Below are positions 61,668 to 64,000 of a DNA stretch of 64,000 bases, one piece after another. Position numbers and translations under genes: made by a program. This DNA is from Clostridium ljungdahlii DSM 13528. Its GTDB lineage: Bacteria; Bacillota; Clostridia; Clostridiales; Clostridiaceae. Positions within the stretch are counted from its first letter, which is position 1. Each line of letters begins with the position of its first letter. The notes under the pieces were generated by a model. The model searched no databases and was not told the origin of the DNA. It saw only the letters and a program-made list of their open reading frames with translations. The stretch covers positions 1,922,001 to 1,986,000 of the forward strand of contig NC_014328.1 in NCBI RefSeq assembly GCF_000143685.1, given 5' to 3'.

Positions 61668-61744
61668 GTTATTACTTATTACCAAATTAGTAATAAGTAT
61701 AGTTGAATTAATAACCATAAAGTTTAAATAAGGAGGATTTGAAT

Positions 61745-62560
61745 ATGGAAACTGATATTAATAGAGATGATACTAAAACAATCAAGTATAAAAAGAATGG
61801 ACATACTAAATTGACAAAAGAAATTATTAATTATCTATTATTTCCTATTTTAATTTTAGTTACATGGGAATTGATTAGTAGATTACAAATAGTTTCATCT
61901 ATATTACTTCCATCTATTGAAGATGTAATAAAATCATTTATTTCACAGATAAAAAGTGGACAATTAATAAATGATTTGGCTACAAGCTTGTTTAGAGTAT
62001 TTAAAGGATATTTTATTGCAGTTACATTGGGTATAAGTATGGGAATAAGTATGGGAATTTCAGAGAAAACAAATAAATTTTTTACTATAGTTTTTAATGG
62101 AATAAGGCAAATACCACCATTGGCATGGATACCATTGTTTATACTTTGGTTTGGAATAGGTGAAACTTCAAAAGTTATTATGATAGCAATGGGAGCTTTT
62201 TTCTCTATATTACTAAATACTATAAATGGTATTCAAAATACCCCAAAGCAGTATCTTGAAGTAGCAAGATTATATAAGATAAAGAAAGTAGATTTGTTTA
62301 AAAAGGTATATCTTCCATCTGCGATTCCATCTATATTTGTTGGGTTGAGACTTGGAGCAGGAGCTTCATGGATGTCAGTAGTGGCAGCTGAGATGATAGC
62401 TTCAAGTTCAGGTATAGGTTATAGAATAAATGATGCAAGAAGCTTAATGCAGTCTGATGTTGTAATAGTTGGAATTATAGTAATAGGTGTAGTTGGAGTT
62501 TTGATGGATACTATTCTTAGAAAAATAGCACATTTTGCATCTAGATGGGAAAGACTCTAA
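61745..62560 (+). CDS. ABC transporter permease (SsuC/TauC type)
   Basis: This 271-aa membrane protein has about six helices. The coupling-helix segment EVARLYKIKKVDLFKKVYLPSAIPSIFVGLRLGAGASW (read here as the EAA loop, with G in GLRLG) marks the nitrate/sulfonate/taurine permease family. The SAM-I riboswitch points to a sulfur-containing substrate such as a sulfonate or a methionine precursor. Start ATG 61745 after AAGGAGG with 8-nt spacing. First gene of the permease-ATPase-binding protein operon. Confidence 0.9.
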   Translation: METDINRDDTKTIKYKKNGHTKLTKEIINYLLFPILILVTWELISRLQIVSSILLPSIEDVIKSFISQIKSGQLINDLATSLFRVFKGYFIAVTLGISMGISMGISEKTNKFFTIVFNGIRQIPPLAWIPLFILWFGIGETSKVIMIAMGAFFSILLNTINGIQNTPKQYLEVARLYKIKKVDLFKKVYLPSAIPSIFVGLRLGAGASWMSVVAAEMIASSSGIGYRINDARSLMQSDVVIVGIIVIGVVGVLMDTILRKIAHFASRWERL

Positions 62561-62582
62561 TAATTAATAGGAGGTGTACACT

Positions 62583-63362
62583 TTGGAAGAAAATGATAGA
62601 GATTTAATTATAAAAAATTTAGATAAGAGTTATACGGTTAATTATAAAGAAATAGAAATTCTTAAAAATATAAATATACATATTGGAAAAGGAGAATTTA
62701 TAAGTATTGTTGGGCATAGTGGGTGTGGGAAGAGTACATTGCTTAAAATTATAGCAGGACTTGTTGAGCATAATATTGGGTCTGTAACTTTAAATGGCGG
62801 AGAAATAAGTGAACCTGGTACAAAAGTTGGAATGGTCTTTCAGGATCACAGGCTTCTGCCATGGCTTACGATTAAAGACAATATATCTTTTGGACTATAT
62901 GATGTTTCTAATGATGAGAAAGAAAAGCTTGTGCTGGACCATATTGAACTAGTTGGATTAAAGGGATTTGAAAATGCATATCCTCATCAACTATCTGGAG
63001 GAATGGCACAGAGAGCCGCTATTGCAAGGGCGTTGGTTCATAAACCTGAAGTTTTACTTTTAGATGAACCCTTTGGTGCATTAGATGCACTTACAAGGAT
63101 ACAAATGCAAAGAGAAATCTTAAAGATTTGGGAAAAAGAAAAAACTACTATGATATTGGTTACTCACGACATTGATGAAGCTATATATTTAGGTGATAGG
63201 ATTGTGATAATGTCTTCAAGACCTGGAAAAATAAAAAAAGTCTTACCTGTTGAAATTGCGAGACCTAGAGATAGAAATAGTCATAATTTTTCTGTACTTA
63301 GGAAACATGTATTTAGTGAATTTTTTGTAGAAAATAACGTTGTATCGGATTATGTAATTTAG
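62583..63362 (+). CDS. ABC transporter ATP-binding protein (SsuB/TauB type)
   Basis: This 259-aa ATPase has Walker A GHSGCGKST, Q-loop FQDHRLLPWLT, signature LSGGMAQRAAIARALVH, Walker B VLLLDEPFGALDA and switch His in VTHDIDEA. FQDHRLLPW and the order of genes place it in the nitrate/sulfonate/taurine family. The TTG at 62583 lies 8 nt after GGAGG; the frame opens at a GTG (62574) that is part of the SD. It energises the permease encoded upstream. Confidence 0.92.
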   Translation: MEENDRDLIIKNLDKSYTVNYKEIEILKNINIHIGKGEFISIVGHSGCGKSTLLKIIAGLVEHNIGSVTLNGGEISEPGTKVGMVFQDHRLLPWLTIKDNISFGLYDVSNDEKEKLVLDHIELVGLKGFENAYPHQLSGGMAQRAAIARALVHKPEVLLLDEPFGALDALTRIQMQREILKIWEKEKTTMILVTHDIDEAIYLGDRIVIMSSRPGKIKKVLPVEIARPRDRNSHNFSVLRKHVFSEFFVENNVVSDYVI

Positions 63363-63398
63363 TATAGTTAAAATTTATATAAATTGGAGGATAAATAA

Positions 63399-64000
63399 AT
63401 GAAAAAAAAACTATTATCAGTAATTTTTGCAGGGATCTTTATATTTACACTTACAGCATGTTCTAAAGGTGGAGTCAGTTCAAGTAATTCAACAAATGAT
63501 AGTGAAAAGAAAGTTGTTAGAATAGGATATCCTGGAAGTCAATATTCTTTAGGTGGAGCAGCTGCTATAGCACAGCAAAAAAAGTTTTTTAAGGAACAAT
63601 TAAAAAAAATAGGTTATACAGTAGAATATAATCCTTTTTCAGGACAAGGCCCTGCAGTAAATGAAGCACTTACTAGTAATAAAATAGATATTGCAGTATA
63701 TGCAGATTTTCCTGGAGTTGTGTTAAAGTCAAAAGGAGTGCAAACAGATTTAATTGGAATAAGTCAAAATAAAATTTATTCTACTATTGTTGTACAAAAT
63801 AATTCTAAAATAAAGACAGTAGAAGATCTTAAAGGTAAAAAAATAGGATTTGCAAAGGGAACATATGCTCAGAAATTTTTATTAGAAATATTAAGTAAAA
63901 GTGGACTTTCAGATAAAGACGTACAGCTTGTAAATGTTACTACAGATGCAGAATCTTCACTTATTTCAGGAAATTTAGATGCACTTGTATTAACAGACGA
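63399..64000 (+). CDS. ABC transporter substrate-binding lipoprotein (SsuA-like, partial)
   Basis: The last 602 nt encode the first 200 residues of a solute-binding protein. It has a lipoprotein signal peptide ending in lipobox LTAC (Cys 21), a Ser/Asn-rich linker, and an NMT1/SsuA-type domain (VVRIGYPGSQYSLGGAAAIAQQKKFF; NKIDIAVYADFPGVVLKSKG; VEDLKGKKIGFAKGTYAQ). It captures the substrate at the outer membrane face and passes it to the permease. About a third of the protein lies beyond the window. SD TTGGAGG. Confidence 0.92.
   Translation, partial: MKKKLLSVIFAGIFIFTLTACSKGGVSSSNSTNDSEKKVVRIGYPGSQYSLGGAAAIAQQKKFFKEQLKKIGYTVEYNPFSGQGPAVNEALTSNKIDIAVYADFPGVVLKSKGVQTDLIGISQNKIYSTIVVQNNSKIKTVEDLKGKKIGFAKGTYAQKFLLEILSKSGLSDKDVQLVNVTTDAESSLISGNLDALVLTD

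Larger units (their letters stand above)
61322..61744 (+). promoter_or_regulatory. Leader of the ABC importer operon
   Basis: The 423 nt contain a promoter region, a SAM-I riboswitch (61396-61499), its terminator/antiterminator (61495-61546), and a second long hairpin ending in a T-run (61588-61667). Two stacked termination signals before one operon are unusual. Confidence 0.7.

Overview
The window is low-GC Gram-positive DNA. AT-rich spacers, strong purine Shine-Dalgarno (SD) sites, frequent GTG/TTG starts, a stand-alone anaerobic CO dehydrogenase (CooS), a DksA-like clostridial zinc protein, oxygen-sensitive ferredoxin and radical-SAM proteins and a xylose operon all point to a cluster I Clostridium of the CO-using acetogen type (C. 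ljungdahlii / C. autoethanogenum-like). The species is inferred from gene content only. I see no rRNA, tRNA, CRISPR array, prophage or transposase gene.

Layout. 1-5.7 kb: 5' part of a branched-chain amino acid carrier, a membrane protein with a 39-nt tandem repeat tract, a divergent HxlR/PhzF pair, a HAD phosphatase and small unknown genes. 5.8-16 kb: housekeeping and accessory single genes (Cof phosphatase, aldo/keto reductase, M28 peptidase, deformylase-like protein, MocR regulator, double-receiver protein, ogt-alkD alkylation repair pair, EamA exporter). 16-24 kb: amino acid permease, cooS, an orphan microcompartment pair eutS-eutP, and an XdhC-like plus MoeA-like molybdenum-hydroxylase maturation pair. 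24-36 kb: signalling and envelope genes (FIST-GAF-GGDEF protein, MerR regulator, DUF362 ferredoxin, DksA-like protein, nitroreductase/HxlR pair, C40-SH3 hydrolase, CWB2-hydrolase fusion, soluble-sensor chemoreceptor) and a DapB-like reductase.

37-42 kb: a GntR-TrkA_C regulator, a cluster of palindromic operators, and a Yip1 protein plus MacA/MacB-type ABC exporter. 42-48.6 kb: a complete nucleoside catabolic locus (deoR, cdd, deoC, nupC, deoB, pdp) with Bacillus-like DeoR operators, which brings in nucleosides, deaminates or phosphorolyses them, and feeds deoxyribose-5-phosphate to glycolysis. 48.6-51.5 kb: two very large hairpins with complementary loops, then two SatD proteins and a DUF3307 membrane protein, a module of unknown function. 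52.3-53.8 kb: a preQ1-I riboswitch over a radical SAM enzyme and QueT (queuosine precursor salvage). 54-60.7 kb: xylA-xylB-galM-sugar porter and a ROK-type xylR. 60.8-64 kb: a lone HEPN protein and a SAM-I riboswitch over an SsuCBA-like ABC importer whose binding protein runs off the window.

The most unusual content is non-coding. A dispersed palindromic repeat (called R1 here) occurs in about seven full or partial copies. A second hairpin repeat (R2) appears to have been split by an R1 copy downstream of cooS. Giant hairpins flank the end of the nucleoside locus, and a hairpin sits exactly between a strong SD and the start codon of the GntR-TrkA_C gene.
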